NCBI GenBank assembly: GCA_015063795.1
Contig: SVTL01000001.1
Location: 361,614 to 425,613, forward strand
DNA from: Oscillospiraceae bacterium
Lineage (GTDB): Bacteria; Bacillota; Clostridia; Oscillospirales; CAG-272
DNA length: 64,000 bases
Reading direction: 5' to 3'
Shown here: positions 63,134 to 64,000 of the stretch, piece by piece
Numbering within the stretch: position 1 is the first letter of the stretch
How the letters are laid out: each line of letters begins with the position of its first letter
Position numbers and translations under genes: made by a program
Notes under the pieces: generated by a model
What the model saw: only the letters and a program-made list of their open reading frames with translations
What the model was told of the DNA's origin: nothing
Database searches by the model: none

Positions 63134-64000
63134 TTATTGGATGGTTTTGAAGAACTCCCAGGCTTCTTCTGCGAGTTTCTTGCCGTCCTCACCTGCGGCA
63201 GAGCGCTGCTTCAGAGTGGGCTGCATCTGACGCAGACCGTCGTAAAGGGTATTGGTTTTGGCGTAGAAGCCATCAAAATCCGGACGGGAAATCGCCGTGT
63301 ATTTTTCGTGCATGATGCGGATGGCCGCGAACAGGCTTTCATAGGCGGCATTCGGGTAGGCGTAGTCGTCGATTTTGTCGTAAGCCTCGATGCAGACCGG
63401 CATATATCCCGTTTGAACCACAAAATCCAGATTGCGCTGGCCCTCGGTGAACCAGCGGACGAAAACCGAAGCGGCTTCCGCCTTCTGCTCTGTGGTTTTA
63501 TATGCGGCCAGACCGACGCCGCTCTGGGGAATATACTCCACCTCGCTTCCGCTCATGGGGAGGGGAAGAACGCGCAGATTGATCGGCTCGGTTGTGTTGT
63601 CGGGATAGGTTACCGTGTCATTGAAATAGGTGATGGAAGCGGTGGAGCCGATACCGCAGACCATCTGACCGGTGGTGACGTGCGTGTTGGAATATTGCTC
63701 GGAAACGGCAATATAACCTTTGGCAAGAGGCTCTGCGAACATCATAAAGGAGTCGTAAACGGTGGAATCATCCGTATTGAACCAGCCGTTTTCTTCAAAT
63801 TCGGGAGAGCCCTTTTTGGACTGGATATCCAGCTCGACGTGGCGGATCAGATAGTCCAAGGCGCAGAAAGTTTTGCCCTCCGACCAGGTGTAATATTTTT
63901 CGGCCGCAGCGAAAAAGCCTTCCCATGTGGCAAGGTCATCGTAGGTCACGCCGGTATCGGCAGAAAAACGATCAAACTGCGAGCCGTTGATGAACAGCGC
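63134..64000 (-). CDS. Extracellular solute-binding protein (family 1), C-terminal part
   Basis: 288 residues are visible; the gene continues off the right edge, and the GTG at 63949 is internal rather than the start, since the frame stays open to base 64000. The sequence has the character of sugar-binding lipoproteins of ABC importers: WEGFFAAAEKYYTWSEGK, a central MVCGIGSTASITYFND, VLPLPMSG, and AASVFVRWFTEGQRNLDFVVQTGYMPV near the C-terminus. The signal peptide and lipobox would lie outside the window. No permease or ATPase genes follow it here; instead the membrane LuxR-type regulator starts seven bases later. It may therefore be a sensor accessory rather than a transporter part. Confidence 0.8.
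   Translation of the reverse strand, partial: ALFINGSQFDRFSADTGVTYDDLATWEGFFAAAEKYYTWSEGKTFCALDYLIRHVELDIQSKKGSPEFEENGWFNTDDSTVYDSFMMFAEPLAKGYIAVSEQYSNTHVTTGQMVCGIGSTASITYFNDTVTYPDNTTEPINLRVLPLPMSGSEVEYIPQSGVGLAAYKTTEQKAEAASVFVRWFTEGQRNLDFVVQTGYMPVCIEAYDKIDDYAYPNAAYESLFAAIRIMHEKYTAISRPDFDGFYAKTNTLYDGLRQMQPTLKQRSAAGEDGKKLAEEAWEFFKTIQ

Overview
The window reads as a chromosome segment of an anaerobic, fermentative, low-GC-lineage Gram-positive bacterium (class Clostridia, probably a gut Oscillospiraceae/Ruminococcaceae-like organism). The evidence is a T-box leader, intrinsic terminators after most units, strong AGGAGG ribosome sites, pyruvate formate-lyase with its activase, an NADP-dependent secondary alcohol dehydrogenase of the Thermoanaerobacter/Clostridium type, a dockerin-bearing BspA-like surface protein and many Clostridia-typical families (DUF1846, DUF3842, DUF815, NusG_II/Gx transporter). 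Family level is inference. Both window edges cut genes. I saw no transposase, integrase, phage gene or CRISPR array.

Layout. 1-9.8 kb: edge of a flavodoxin-like gene, alcohol dehydrogenase, NhaC-type antiporter, CLC transporter, then bcp-pflA-pflB read leftwards, a streptothricin-acetyltransferase-like gene and sfsA. 9.9-14.7 kb: an accessory-looking stretch with a small lipoprotein, an XRE regulator coupled to a putative zinc-peptidase lipoprotein, and an AT-rich XRE gene between two identical 41-bp direct repeats, next to tRNA-Val(CAC). 14.8-27.5 kb: a long rightward cluster, VOC protein, cinA, a membrane protein, two MutS-like ATPases, miaB, mutS, mutL, tgt. 27.5-30 kb: a hypothetical protein, a membrane-anchored MerR regulator, tRNA-Val(GAC), tRNA-Ala(GGC) and a tandem repeat made from the tRNA-Ala 3' end and its terminator. 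30-39.5 kb: a secreted LRR/lipase-like/RTX-like/dockerin protein, glycogen phosphorylase plus a GH13 enzyme, and oligoendopeptidase F. 39.6-48.2 kb: DUF1846, rplS with a triplicated 3' end and terminator, a glycosyltransferase, rarA, a secreted C39-like protein, NusG_II and Gx transporter proteins, DUF3842 and an FNT channel. 48.2-61.2 kb: the whole branched-chain amino acid operon (ilvA, ridA, leuA, leuC, leuD, leuB, ilvB, ilvN, ilvC, ilvD) plus a DUF815 ATPase behind a T-box leader. 61.4-64 kb: a membrane-bound LuxR-type regulator and a partial sugar-binding lipoprotein, leftward.

How parts fit. Pfl makes formate and acetyl-CoA, the FNT channel could export formate, and the alcohol dehydrogenase could dispose of reducing power. 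GlgP and GH13 handle alpha-glucans. The BCAA operon makes Ile, Val and Leu; RidA removes the reactive enamine released by IlvA, and the T-box carries two stem I modules whose specifiers read as Leu (CTC) and Ile (ATC) in front of a single antiterminator.

Most interesting: (1) the partly duplicated two-specifier T-box; (2) two unlinked loci (tRNA-Ala and rplS) where a gene's 3' end plus terminator is tandemly repeated with an inverted copy at each junction; (3) 41-bp direct repeats around an AT-rich regulator gene; (4) a pair of MutS-like ATPases with Asn in the Walker B Asp position, coupled to a membrane protein beside mutSL.
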